Positions 40,109 to 52,581 of a DNA stretch of 64,000 bases are shown piece after piece; positions within the stretch are counted from its first letter, which is position 1, and each line of letters opens with the position of its first letter. The notes under the pieces are model-generated. The model was given only the letters and a program-made list of their open reading frames with translations, was not told the origin of the DNA and searched no databases. The translations under genes and the position numbers were made by a program. The stretch covers positions 16,173,671 through 16,237,670 of the forward strand of contig NW_024041262.1 of assembly GCF_014851395.1 (NCBI RefSeq). Direction: 5' to 3'. The stretch is from Micropterus salmoides (lineage: Eukaryota > Chordata > Actinopteri > Centrarchiformes > Centrarchidae).

Positions 40109-42174
40109 CTGTAGAGTCTTTCCTTTTCTCCAGGAGGTGCATGTCCAGCTCTTGCAGCTGTTTCAGGAAGCCCCAGTTGGGGATGATGCGCCTTCGTTTT
40201 TTCACATGTTCGATGGCGTCAACCACCGTCATCTTCTCACAGATCATGAGGTAGGCGAGGAAAAGTGTGGCGGACCGACTCCTTCCCATTACGCAGTGCA
40301 CCAGCAGTTTATCTGGAGATACAGAAATCACACAATTGGAATAACTATGCTCAGTTGAACCTCTTGGAAACAAACACACCTAAAATAACATACCCAAAAT
40401 GAATCATCAATAACTCCTCAACTATTAGGCCTAGATGCATAATTCTGGTCTCCTTTGATAGGTCAGAAGCGAAGGAATATGAATAATTTTTCTATTAAAG
40501 AGTAAATGGAAATGCAATAAAGGAAAATATATTTTTATCTTCACCTGGTATAAAATCTATATTTTAATAGCTACATCACCATCAAAACCATCATCCTATA
40601 GATTATAATGCCACTGACTATCTTCTAATACACCTGGAATACAACTGTAAAACAATCAAAAAAAAAAAAAAATCAAAAATATACCAGGCAAATGGCCATA
40701 TTTACTGTTTATATGTTCACTTTTATTGGGAGTTTTCTTCAAAATACTATTTCTGTCCATACAACCACATTTCAAATAACATAAAGCTTCCAAAACATTG
40801 AAATACTGATATATTTATCAACATTCCTATGACCAAAAGCACTCCTCTGCTTTACAGGCCCACTACATCCTACAGGGCTCTTTCTCTTTGTATTGTGCAG
40901 ACGAATCTTTTCATATATATTCTATATATATATTATAAAAGTTAATTTAGCTGCTTGGTGTTTGATATGTGTTTGGTGTGGATAAAAATGGTTGGTTTGA
41001 GATTCGGAAAATCAATTGTTGGGCAGGTCCATGCTGAACTTAATCAATTTATAGGGTCAGTTCACCTAAACAACAACAAAACATGTTCCATTTCCTATTA
41101 GTTTTATTAACTCAATTCAGTATGTTTTCTGAGATTTCTGCCACAAAACTCAAAACATTTGTGGTCCTCAAAGAATATAAAACTTTCCCGAAACAATGTC
41201 TTAGATAATCCACAGACCTCACTGAAAAAGTCTGTATACAATCCCCAGATACCAGGACATTGTTCGTGAAAAATATACACTCATGTTGGGTTTTTCAAAT
41301 GTAGGCTTTCATTACTTTGAGCTCCACAAATGAACATTTCTTTCATACCATTATAAAAGGATTGTGGCTGAAGTTTAAGGGTGAATATCTCAAAACCTGG
41401 ACACCTACAAGCAACACCTTTTGCCACCAACTCAGTAACCATGGCGGTGAATCTGATTTCAATTGTTGTTCTCACTCAAAGCTCTGAAGAATTACATTTC
41501 AAAGACAACATTTTTTCAATGCTTTCGAGCCCTACAAACAAAATGACCGTCATCGCCCTACATTCTCAGGTGGTTGGTGGTGGATGTTTATGTACAAATA
41601 TCTCAATGCCTTGTCATTAAAATCAAAACTATCAAGACCAAGTCCTTTCTGTGATGTGGCTGAAATGACCCTTTAACCATGTGTCATCTTACTCTGGGGA
41701 TTGCTCAGTGTTTCTTCTATAAATCGGGCAGCAGAGAAGAAATACTGGCTGAGGTCAAAGGCTGTGACGTCTTCTGCTGCGACGCCATAGTAGACAATGT
41801 CCATGTCACTGTAGTAACCCGATCCGGTGTCCACGTTGTTCCATGTCCCCTCTGCTGCATTCAAAATGTGCGTAATCCCCAACCTCTTCAGATTATACTT
41901 GTTCTTTGCAGTCTCCCTGCAAGAAGAATTATTATTTTAATCCTCTATTATTTTATTCTGTTTAGTAATGTAATAGTTTTCATTTTACTTACTCGTCCCC
42001 GATGTAGACATTAGGCCAGACCTCATTGACATGAGTGTAAGCCACACTCCCACGGTTTAGGATTTTCTCCAGCTCATAGCCCCCAGGTGTGACATATTCA
42101 TCCACTGGACTGGATTCCTCTGCTGCCTTTGTAACATTTATCTTAGTGCCAGTCTTTGAGTTGCGAGAAGCCAT
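40062..42174 (-). CDS. dusp29: Dual specificity phosphatase 29 (DUPD1-like), 3 exons
   Basis: Small atypical dual-specificity protein phosphatase acting on phospho-Tyr/Ser/Thr; muscle-associated in mammals, where it modulates AMPK/MAPK signalling. Coding exons, in gene order: 42174-41993, 41916-41693, 40312-40062, giving 218 residues (human 220). The start is ATG at 42174 (gagaaaATGg, protein [10 protein letters not shown]). The frame extends upstream only through a GTG, so that longer start is rejected. Diagnostic segment: [16 protein letters not shown]. The P-loop is H141-C142-VMGRS-R148, the general acid is likely D110 in [11 protein letters not shown], and the AYLMI helix follows. Introns have phases 2 and 1. 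Closest match is human DUSP29 in both the P-loop ([12 protein letters not shown]) and N-terminus. It is convergent with kat6b. The final codons read into the ACTTG satellite. Confidence 0.92.
41052..41675. mobile_element. MITE-like element in dusp29 intron 2
   Basis: Left end 'tatagggtcagttcacc', right end 'gtggctgaaatgacccttta'; in reverse complement the right end reads 'taaagggtcatttcagccac'. The two are inverted imperfect repeats of about 17 bases. The internal sequence has no coding features. The right end lies only about 11 bases from the exon 2 donor hexamer. Confidence 0.6.
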
Positions 42175-43779
42175 TTTCTCACTGTGGCTTCCTTTCACAC
42201 ATGATTTATTAGCTTAAGGGGGGGAAAGAAATGCCACACTTTATTTTTTGTTTCCTTTCCACTTTCCTCGCTCTTCAGTCTTGAAAAAGTGAAAGTTTTG
42301 TTTTTTTGTTTTTCCCATGCACATCCAATACCACTCACCGAGAAATCCAAGTCCTTCTTCTTCCTGCCTGAAAATCTTGTTTATATCATTCTGGCAGCTT
42401 GTCGTGCAGCAGTCCTTAAAGGCAGAACATGTTATGGTTTAATTCTGGCAGGCTCAAGTCAGGGCACAGATTGTATAACCGCTCTGTGACGAGCATCAAA
42501 TGCAGAGGATATTTTTAGGGCTGTGATGTGGCGGGCCCCTGACCTTAGCTGCCACGTTCCCTGCCTGTGGGGAAAACTTCCGCCCAGCCAGTCCCTGCCA
42601 TCCACTTCTAAACACACAACTTTAATCTCCACTGCTGGCAGGAAGCCGTGCTTATCCAAACTTTGCACTTGCCAAAGGATACCCATATTCACTGGAGTGA
42701 ACAGAGCACTTGGAGCTTTTGCTGTCGTCGTATGAGCGACTCCTTGAAATTGTGTCAGTCACTCTTAGCCTTTCTGCATATATTCAGACGTTGGGAGAAA
42801 CCGTGTAAGCGCTGCCTCACAACACCCGTTAAGTATGTTCTGCATTTTGTGGAGCCTCTATGGGCCAAAAGAACTGAAATGTGTCAGACTGTTAGACAGA
42901 TGAGGTTTTATTCACAGGATGGCACATGTCTTTGATTCCCCAATATATGATATGCATGGTCCATTCAGTGATCTAAATGCAAGCCCCCAAAGTGAGAGTG
43001 TGATGATGACTGTATTGCAGAATGGCTGGATGAAGCTGCTAACATGTCAGACGGAGTTTTCACACCATCATACTCCTTTATTTTTCCCTCACATCTTTAT
43101 ACTCTGCCATCATTCATTCTGACAGAGGAATCATTAAACCTGTGATATCCAATTCCTTTTATTTTGACAGCATCTCTCTCCCTCTCTCTCTCTTTCTCAC
43201 AGTGTGCTCTGGAGAGCATCTCTTATTAAGATGGCTTCAGCGTTTCATCTCTTTTCAAAGCCTGACCTGAATCTGTATACACATTCAGAACCATGCTGGC
43301 ATATTTTTATCATCTTGTATCAAGCCTCTTTAGACATCACAGTTTTAATTGTACAACACTGGATTGCAGCAGTTAAGACAAAGTATTTTGAGAAATGTGA
43401 ATATATAAGTGGAGCATTGTTTATTTATAGGAATACATTGTCTTTGTGTTGTTCAAGTACAGCAGGGGTTTTGACAGTTGTGCTACATTTGTTTTAATGG
43501 CCTGTGATTTGATTGTGCTGTGTATTAGACATAAACTTAAAGGAGCATACCAGTGTTTCAGTATGTTTCAGCTCCTTAACTACAAACATTGTATACTTTC
43601 CATTTTTGCTGACTGTTTTCAAATGTGCACGGTACTGTTTCAGATTTGTTTGATGTATTTTTTCTGACATTGCAGACAGCCGTTGGTTTCAAATGATTTC
43701 TGCACAACAAGAAAACAAGTTCACAGCAGAGCTATTTTTATGTTTTTTGGAGACCAGTGAGACCACTGGAGATCAATTC
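42175..43779. other. Intergenic DNA between dusp29 and the next phosphatase
   Basis: No exon recognised. It includes the dusp29 upstream region, in which 'gatatttttag' near 42510 is a 9 of 10 match to the MEF2 consensus. The remainder is AT-rich and unique-looking, with short CT runs at about 43170-43196. Confidence 0.5.
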
Positions 43780-44047
43780 CAAGTCAAGTCTCAAATAATG
43801 CAAGACAAATCTTAGTCAAGTCTAATTTCTATCATGGCAAGTCTTAAGTCATTCAAGTCTAAGAAATTTGAGACAGATCCAAACCAAGACACAAATCATT
43901 CAAGACTAGTGCAAGTCAAGTCAGAAGTCATTTGAGACAAGTTCAAGGCAGGTCTCACGTAATTCAAACAAGTACAAGCTATGTCTTAAGGAATTTGAGA
44001 GTCCCAGTCAAGGCACAAGTCCTTTAGGAAAAGTCAAGTCAAAAGTT
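43780..44047 (-). repeat. ACTTG-rich satellite block 2 (inverted)
   Basis: About 270 bases of 'caagtcaagtctcaaat', 'aagtcattcaagtctaag' and similar words: the reverse complement of block 1. It ends about ten bases before the stop codon of the second phosphatase gene. Confidence 0.85.
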
Positions 44048-44057
44048 TTCATCTCAT

Positions 44058-45482
44058 TCATTGATATTGTGCAGTTTTCCTCTGCAGGGCCAAGGAGGAG
44101 TCCAAGTGACACAGTTGATTCAGAAATCCAACATTTGGAAGAATGTTTCTGCGCCTGCGAACAACCTCCACAGCCTCTACAAGGGTAAGTCTTTCCTTGA
44201 TCATGAGGAAGGCCAGTGCTAGAGTCGCTGAGCGACTGATTCCTCGTGCACAGTGGACAAGCACCTTACCTACACGGACAAGAGACAGAATCACTTAAAA
44301 TTTCAGCACGTATTAATGTAGGTGTATAACAAGACAGTTAGCTCATGGTTTAATATACTCAGCATAACTAGGCTGGAATGAAAACAAACTGACAAGACTA
44401 AACAAAATTATGTGAAAAAAATCTCACAAAGCAAAACTCAAGTGTCAAGTTCTTTCTACTTCAAAAATGTAGTTGTAGATTTTGGAGCGAAATGTAAAAA
44501 AATTGATTCTCTTAAATAAAAAAGCATATATTTATCCACATAAAATTGAGTTGAAGATATTATGAAAATGAGAATGAGAATGTCTTCCTCAACATAAAGA
44601 GCAAATGGCTGATCTCTGGAGTCTCCAAACTCATCATTTGGCCACAAAGCCCAATTTCAACCTTTTCACACAAAGTTATTTTATATGTTTTGGAGAAGGA
44701 CATATTTTAAGTCCATAATCTTGTCAAGCAGCAGTTGAGCTGAGACAGTTTAGTTTTAATAGATAATATTAATTTACTCCCTCTGGCATTTTATATATGC
44801 AAACAAAACAAGTTGTGCATTTTTGACTCATCATTTCTCAGACTTTGTTAACATTACAGTCAGATTTTCAGCCTGACAGTGCATCTTGTCACATTTTTAT
44901 ACCAAGATGCACTCATACCTTTCTGACTCAGAGCACTATGAATGAAATCCGCCGTCTCAGTGAAGAACAGGCTCAAGTCAAAGTCTTTACAGTCTGGTGC
45001 TTCTACTCCATGATACTGTATGTTGATGTCTTTGTAGAAATGTGGCCCGGTGTCAATGTGCTGGGGGCCATCTGCAGCATTCACGACATGTGTTATTCCC
45101 AGATTCACTAACAGGGTTTTATGCTGAGCTGTAGCCCTGTAAATGACACAAGACATGATACAAGGAATGTTGCCTTTAGAGATTTTTTGCGCCCGTGGCC
45201 AGCTCTCTGACCGTATGTTTTTAAATGCATCACTGGTGGTACAGCTTTTATATTTGTCCCATCAGTTGGCCAAATACAGGACTTGTTAGCAGCAACAGTT
45301 TCTCAGTCAGATCAGCATACTGCAGCAGGGCCCCTAAGTGATAATGTCACTTACGCGTCTCCGATGTAGAGGTTGGGCCAAACCTCGTTGACAGCTCCAG
45401 TGGGGCGTCTGTTCTTCAGCAGAAGGCTGAGCAGATCGCAGGTGGGTGGTGTCAGATATTCCAGCTCCTCCTCTGGTCTCAT
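44058..45482 (-). CDS. Atypical dual-specificity phosphatase, dusp29/dusp13-like, 3 exons
   Basis: Coding exons in gene order: 45482-45355, 45136-44919, 44269-44058; 185 residues, starting [13 protein letters not shown]. It has the family layout: the [13 protein letters not shown] entry segment, [12 protein letters not shown], the general acid D91 in [12 protein letters not shown], and the P-loop H121-C122-ARGIS-R128. Introns have phases 2 and 1, as in all five neighbours. Mixed affinity: [10 protein letters not shown] resembles DUSP29, whereas GDAATA and LAFLMI...LTLVEA resemble DUSP13. Mammals have no obvious gene in this position, between DUSP29 and the DUSP13B unit. It may be a fish paralogue or a gene lost in mammals. 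Substrate unknown. An upstream noncoding exon is possible, since the frame stays open before the ATG for some codons. Confidence 0.9.
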
Positions 45483-46654
45483 ATCCGCACCTTTCACTTC
45501 AGTGTTGTTGTATAATTATCACAAATTATATTCAATTCAACACGTAGATAACAGTTAGATCATTTCCCCAAATACTTGATGTTCCTGGATGGAAAATTCA
45601 CGATGTTATTTCTGCTGTCCTGCTAGTTTTTCTTCCTGCAGGCATTTGGAAAGGAATTACAGTAAACTCTGACCTTATTGGTGCAGCTCGCTCTGTTTGC
45701 CATCTGAGCAAAGTATCAGTGTTGTTTAGAGGCTGAGCCACGCTGGAACGAGACAGCTGAAGATGCCTGAGTCTGGGCAGGAGCAGAGTGCTATTTATTC
45801 CTCAGATGGCTGTGACAGAAGCCAGGCTGCTTGTGTGGTGACAACTTCAACTACAGAACCACAGCAGTGTTTACAGTTGTAATAGTGTAAGTGATTCAAA
45901 ACATGGTGAGGAAATTTTGTCAGGTTGCCACATTGAGTCAGTTCAAACCACATTATTTTGTACCTAATACAGGCAATTTAAAGGATAATGCTGGTGATAT
46001 TTGATCTTTTCATTATCAACAACACATCACCTGCAGAGACCAAGCCAACAATTAATTTATTTTATTTAAATTAATGTGGATTTAGCCACTGACTGATATT
46101 ATCATAAAAAAACTATGAAAAAACATAAAACATGTTGCATTTTGTGACATATTTCTCCATTTACTGATGGACATAGATGCTGTAGTTTATTCTGAAACCA
46201 CTCAGAGACTGCAATTTCCATGTCAGAAATCACTCCCTGTTCTTTCACTCTCTGCTCCCTCTCTAATAGAAATTCTTTAGTTTACAGTGAGCAGTAAATT
46301 GAGATTTCAGACATTTTTGTCACTGTCGTTCCATAAATAATGAGAGTATTTTTAAGGGTACTATAAAGCATCAATTACACACCCCGAAATCAGACAGCCA
46401 AATAAAATGGCGATTAAAAAATAGAGAGTGATTTCGGACACAGACCTGGAGTCTTACTGTGAGATTGCCAAGCAACTAGCTGAGACTCCAGGAAGTAACT
46501 GGCCAGCCAAGAACTAGTAACTTCCCGTGAAATCAAAACTTAGTTTTTATGTTTTTGTGTACAGATTAAACAAATTAAATATAAATTGTTAATTAGTGAG
46601 CATTAGAGGTGCTTCGAGTCTTTATGCTAAGCTAAGCTTTTCTCACTCTAGCTT

Positions 46655-47426
46655 AAAGGTTCAGTGTGAGTTTTAGTGGAATAGTGGTGAATGTTGGCTC
46701 ATGGTGGATTCACGTGCTCCTCGGATGGTCCCATTTCCTGAGTTGTGAAGCTGTTCTTCCGACTTCTTTGTTTGTTCATGTGGTCTTAAGTCGGAATGTG
46801 GAATCAACATGGACGCTATTACAAAGATGTGTTGGACACACAGACATCTAGTTCATTCTACATGGACAACAAACTAACTGTTATTATAACCATATTACAG
46901 ATTGCATGTTTGCAAAATATGTATTTGCAATATGGGATTTTGCATAAACGATTTTGCATAAATCAAAGTCCTGTATACTTCTTTATGTCCCATGTACACT
47001 TTTGCAATAAAGATTTCAAGAGAAAAAAATTCTCATTATTCCTAAACCACACGGATGCAGCGCTCCCACCTTCCTTTCCAAGCAAGCAGGAGAAGCTACG
47101 GTGGTCGACACGCGCTGTGGGCTCTTGAGCTAAATAATACATGTGCCAATTTCACTTCACTACTACTACTACTGCTACTACTACTGTTGCTAGTTGTTCT
47201 TCAATTTCTTTGTATTCAACATAGTGACGAAATGCGCTCTGTAGACTTGTCAGTTTCAGCTACTGTGGAAACATGGCGGTGCGTAGATAGAAATGGTTCA
47301 TTCAAAGGTAATAAAAACACAACGTTTCATTATTTAGGCTCTTTACACACCACTGAAAAAATTGTTATGTATATTATATTGCATTTCTGTCAATAGATCC
47401 TCCTAAATATTACACACTGAACCTTT
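46655..47426. mobile_element. MITE-like element with 'aaaggttcagtgtg' termini
   Basis: Left end 'aaaggttcagtgtgag', right end 'cacactgaaccttt': a perfect inverted pair over 14 bases. This 772-base type of element, with 'gatcctcctaaat' just inside the right end, is common in fish. Open frames at 46.7-47.4 kb lie inside it and are not genes. No clear target duplication. Confidence 0.75.
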
Positions 47427-47625
47427 GATATTTAGCATACAGAAATGAGAGTGGTGTCAGTTTTCTCATCTAACTCGCCAAGAAAGCCAATGAGACTTAA
47501 ATGTTGACAACAGCAGTTGACAAAACGATCTCACTGTAAAGTCCACTTAGTATTTTGACCATTTTGCTCTTTAAAACTGTTTTTTGTAAAGGAATAATAT
47601 GTCACCCAGTACAACTTCATGGCTC

Positions 47626-47631
47626 TTTATT
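47626..47631 (-). terminator. dusp13b: Candidate polyadenylation signal for dusp13b
   Basis: TTTATT on the + strand, i.e. AATAAA in gene orientation, 270 bases after the stop codon. Confidence 0.4.
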
Positions 47632-47900
47632 TGTTGTTTTTAGTAGTTGGAAAATAATGGAGCAGCATCTACACAGAAAATACTCTTTTTTAGTATAAAT
47701 TCCTTGTTGGTTTTGATTTCTAAATGATATTTGTTACAATAAAAAGCTTTTAATGGTAGTAATATAAGTCACTGTATTTTTTCACAAAAAATGGAATTTA
47801 TATTGCATGTTTTTACATTAATATCTTAATTTTAGTTCAAACTAAGATACTGACAGGAGGCAACAATGTAATCCAAATTTTTGGATTGATGGATTTTATC

Positions 47901-50671
47901 TCATGTCCGCCCGTTGACACTCCAGCTCCTTGATGATCCTTGGCAGTGCAGCTCCTTGTCCAGCTCTCGGAGCTGCTCCAGGAAACCAGAGTTAGGGGAG
48001 ATGTTCCTGTTGGCACTGACAGCTTTGATCGCATCCTCCAGCGTCATGTTCTCGTGGATCATCAGGTAGGCCAGAACCAAGGTGGATGAGCGGCTGAGAC
48101 CCATCGCACAGTGGACAAACACTTTACCTGCCAACCAGCGGAAACAAAAACTCAACATCACTTCCTTGTGGATCAGTCAAGAGCTCAGCCATCCTCTACA
48201 TGCTCCATTTCTATATTTACAACCATGCAATGACTGGATTATTGTGGTGAACGTCTAAATTGTTACTCAACTGTGGATTAAAACCCATGCACATCACAGA
48301 GAGCAGTACTTCTAACTCCTGACTAAAAGTTTTCAACAATGTTGCAACAAATGTTTCAACACACGGTAATCCGTGGTTCCTTATCGGGCTTTAGGATTAG
48401 GGCGCATAGGAGCGCGTAATTGAACTGTCTTGGCGTCTGTGTATTTCTGCCGGGGATTACTGTAGGCCCCACCACACACTGGAGCCCCCGATCAGCCAGC
48501 ATGTGAATGAGGAGGCCTCATCTTATTACTGTCATGTCAGATACCGACTTCACTTTGCATAACAGGCCAGGCAGGCACAGGCCACAAACATAATTGTGTA
48601 ATTTCCATGTCCAATAAAAGTGTTGCTTACAAATTACCAGGGCAATCCATTTAAAACCAATTTTCTTAGCCAAGGTCTGAGCTTATGAGAAGATTACCAT
48701 GGGGGAAAGATATTAGCTTGATATTATGTTTAGTGTTTGATTTGCATTTTAATGACTAACACAACTGGGGGGTGCTGTAATGGGAATTGACTGACAAATG
48801 TTTCTGTACTTTGCCTTGCAGAAAAACTAACATCTTCTCCAAGTTAATGTGTAAGAATGATGAGAAATACCTTGAGCATAGTGAGAGCTCCTCACCTGTG
48901 GGCGAGCTCAAAGCATCCTTGATAAAATTGGCCGCTGGGTAAAAGAAGGGACTCAAGTTAAAGGAGGGCATGTCAAAAGCTTCCACTCCGTGATAAGTGA
49001 TTTTGGTGTCTCTGTAGAAGCTGGGGCCTGTGTTCACGTTGAACTTCCCATCAGCAGCATTAAGTACATGGGTGATGTGGTGAGCCTGGAGTGTCCTCTT
49101 GTCTTTGGCTGCATACCTAAAGGGAAAAAGCAGAATTATCTGTCAGGTCAGATAAATGAAAGAAGGGTTTGTCATTTCTGAGAGCACAGTTTATGATAGT
49201 GACCACTGCACAAAAAGGAATGCTCATAAATTATTTAAAGTTTATGATTAATAAAACATTAGCAATGCTTTATAGATAATTAATACCCTGTTTGATGCAT
49301 ACATTAAAATAACTTTTGTGGTGTCAAGTTGTAGATACACATGTAAGTTATTAAACCTTTTTGTTGGTGTACCATAGTAGTTTGCTTTAAGATGTTCACC
49401 CAGATAACAAGAATAATGAATAATAATAAATAAATAAAAATTACAACTTTTTCACAAAGAAAGCACATATATAAACTGCTGACAGCGAGGTCTGAGGATT
49501 ATCCACAGCAACAAAGATACTGTTTTCCAAAAAGATTCAATACACCACAAATGAAATTGATTTCGCCACCATCGTATTTGGGTGGTGACAGAAATCCCAC
49601 AGACAGACATCAAAACTGTGAAACATTAACTGTTGTCTTCTATTTGGGTGCTAACATTTCGTATTTAGCATGTTAGCATGTTCTCATCCTAATGCTACAG
49701 CCATGGCTAATTTGGGTAAAGTTTGCACTGTAATGTGCTAATGTGTAGTGTACAGCCTAACGTTTATGTTAGCGTGTTAACATTCATAGGGTTAGCATGC
49801 TAATGTTTAGTATATTTCTCCAACAATATCGTAAATGAAAGATCTTGGGTTCTTTCATTTACATGTGGCTTTAAAACCTGGCAACCCAAAAGTACTGTAT
49901 AGATGGGCCTACTAACTTATTAGGGAAGAATGACACATAAATGCAACAACTGATTTTTGTTTGCCATTAACGGACAGCAGAAACAAGCTGTAAACACTGA
50001 CATATAAGCTAATGTCGACATGGCGAACTTGTTAGCAAACAGTTTACATAACAGCTTATTTATCCAGCGGGTATGAAGCAACATTAGCATTTATTTGGTG
50101 ACATGTTTATGGCTGTCTGATGAATGCAAATCATATATTTTTTCTCCACCAACTCCTGAGGCAAATATCTTGCTCCACTATGTTCACCATCTAGTTAGTC
50201 ACTAACTTTTCCATATAATGCTGGGCAGGTTGCATGTGGGTGGCCTACCCCCACCTAATAAGACCCTGCAATGCTCCAAAGGACTGAGGGCAACTGAGTC
50301 AGGTGAAAATTATCTGTGGATTCATCACTAAAACACACTTTGTGTACAAGTGTGATATAAAAAATTTTGATTATAGCTGCTTTTTTCAAAGAATACATTA
50401 TTGTTAATTGTTTAATAGTAATATAACCATTTTACTGGTGATAACTTGTATATATTAGTAAAGTATAGTATATTACTGTTATTGTAAAGCATGAAATTTG
50501 AAGGTTCTGGTCTCACATGTCTCCAATATAGATCCTGGGTTGAACCTCATCCATATGGCTGCTGGTCCCTTTCTTTGTCCACATCAGCCTCTGGAGCTCT
50601 GAAGCCGGGGGGGTCTCATACCTGACATTTGCCCCCTCAGGGCTCGCCAAGCAGCTGAAGCCTCTGGGCAT
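47901..50671 (-). CDS. dusp13b: Dual specificity phosphatase 13B (TMDP-like), 3 exons
   Basis: Coding exons in gene order: 50671-50517, 49116-48896, 48127-47901; about 200 residues (human TMDP 198). Assigned to the DUSP13B unit by the SELQRLMW segment before the entry motif, by [13 protein letters not shown] (human GDAYAARDKSKL), by [11 protein letters not shown] and by [11 protein letters not shown]...[19 protein letters not shown]-loop H131-C132-AMGLS-R138; general acid D100 in [16 protein letters not shown]13B is testis-enriched in mammals and dephosphorylates JNK/p38-type MAPKs in vitro. Oddities: the usual DEVWP motif reads DEVQP (Trp to Gln), and KLGITHV reads AHHITHV. The start is the first ATG in the open exon. 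The frame remains open upstream to an acceptor-like 'gtgtgacag' at about 50706-50714, so a further 5' coding exon is possible. Confidence 0.87.
49560..50190. repeat. 'TTAGCATG'-type repeat in dusp13b intron 1
   Basis: Repeated 'ttagcatgttagcatgttc', 'gttagcatgctaatg' and related words, with 'ggtgacagaaatcccacaga' at the left. Word content matches the blocks at 5.5 and 54.4 kb. It accounts for much of the 1.4 kb first intron (49117-50516). Confidence 0.5.
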
Positions 50672-52581
50672 GTTTGGATTCTCCCCTTTTACCACTTCTA
50701 CAACCTGTCACACAGAAGTGCCACAAGATATGAAACTCTAACAGAGTTTAACTGGGAGTTTGAGCAGTGGGTTTGTTCAACCAACAGAACTGGTCATTGC
50801 TATAAAGATTTTTGGACCACACCTGAGTACTGAAAAGTCACCCAAAGGACCTGAAATGTTTTTTTCTTTACCTTGTTCATCTATAGTTTAAGAAAGGAAA
50901 TGCAGATACAGTTTCAGGCACCATATGATCTTAATTTGTATGCTAAATAACTCCATTGATGACTTCTAATAGGCTTTATGAAGTGAGACCCTCATCTTAG
51001 GTAACACTGGAAGAGAAATTACAGAAAAAGGGATTAGAGTAAGGATAATTAATTAGAAGATCAGGTATACAGGCATATAGCCCTTAAATATACTATTTAA
51101 ATATGCCAGTAAATGCACTCCACAGCAGCAAAGGACCACAGGAACACATAATTGTAAGATGACCTTATGGTGTACTCATTATTTTATCTACAGTTCAGTA
51201 GCAATTGGTATGTTTATTTATTTATCTCCAGAGATACAGAAAAATTGGTATTCAAGACCTTTTACCATCAGCTTTTCATTTCCTGCAGGCAAATCTAACC
51301 TGTGCATTTACAATTTACAGACTGGGCTTTAGAGAGACTTATACTATGCATGCTGTATACATTAGCATCCATTTAGGCAGCTGAGTGATTCTGCTCTGGG
51401 CTGAGGACGTACAAACGATGTGTATGCATTGTTATAGTAAAGAAACCGATGACAGCTTAGCTTCTTATTTGCATTCTGCTGTCGTGTGGAGACATAATGT
51501 TGGAGACTTATTGTCGTGTCCACAAGGATGAGTCATTGAGACCAAATCTGTTTTAGTGACCTTTTGTTAAGCTGCTGTGGCATATGAAGGTGCACTCAAA
51601 CATCATGATGGCGTTATCCATTTCTGCATGTGTGTGGTTGCATGCGTGTCTCCCAGGGCATGTGTATGCAAAAAACGCTGCATCTGACCCAACATATGCT
51701 ACATGCATAGTGTGGGAGTCTTGAACAGTAAAGTGTGTCTTTGCATGTGCCCAGAGTACCTGGAGGCTCTTCTTTCTTCTCATTGATCTATAAGTACAAC
51801 CCTTCCCTCCCTCCCACTGTCAGGGCAGAGAACTGATTTCCCTGGTGCACAAGTTGAGCTGCAGCGCTGCTTTCATAGCCTCCCCCCTTAGGCTAACCTG
51901 TCCTTCCTGCTCTACTTCTGTGTAATTAAAGATGCTATGTATGGGAAAGTGCCCACGGTTAACATGGAGGGCAAACAAAAATGGCTTTTTACCTCCTCCG
52001 GGCCTCTTCTTGGTGGTTTTATGAATTACACTTCTTTAGCCTTTTGGATATGGTTCGTCTGGATTTGTAAGCAAATTAGTAGAAGAAAAAAGTGTGGTAA
52101 TTCCATGAGGCAAGGCAGTATCATCACAGTACATACTCATTTATTAAAGTGCTTTATAAACATGGTGACCTTGCAAACAAAGGAATATAATGCTATAAAT
52201 CCATACACTGTAGGTTATAGACACTGTGTATACTAATAAATATTTTCCAACATGGACTTCTATCTGCAGCAAATATATAAGAACACATTATTAGTAAACA
52301 CTTGCCTTGGCTGGAAACGTTGCTTTTCAAGGTCTCTCTGAGCTGCATGTAGGTCGACAGCACAACTGTCTGCGTTCTCCTTGGTAATCTACCCTGCAAC
52401 CTTTTTTGCTATTTTAACATCTGAATCTCAGCCCAAAATAATTCTGGCATCATCTTCTGCATTCCTTAAAGGTTATCCGAGCTACCAGCACAGGAGAGAG
52501 GATAGGACAGGGCTTTTTCCAATAGCAAGAGAATTAGATCAGTGCTGCTATACTTGAGCTTAATACTGACACAGTCTTTAC

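Larger units (their letters stand above)
45483..47900. other. Intergenic DNA between phosphatase genes 2 and 3
   Basis: No exon found. Its main content is a MITE-like element at 46655-47426. The rest is AT-rich. A candidate polyadenylation signal for the next minus-strand gene lies at 47626. Confidence 0.55.

Noticed and set aside
42175..42198. Upstream extension of dusp29 by eight codons
   Set aside because: The first codon there is GTG, not ATG; the ATG at 42174 has a good context and gives the family length.
46666..47396. Three open frames between phosphatase genes 2 and 3
   Set aside because: They lie wholly inside a MITE with inverted ends and have no protein homology I recognise.
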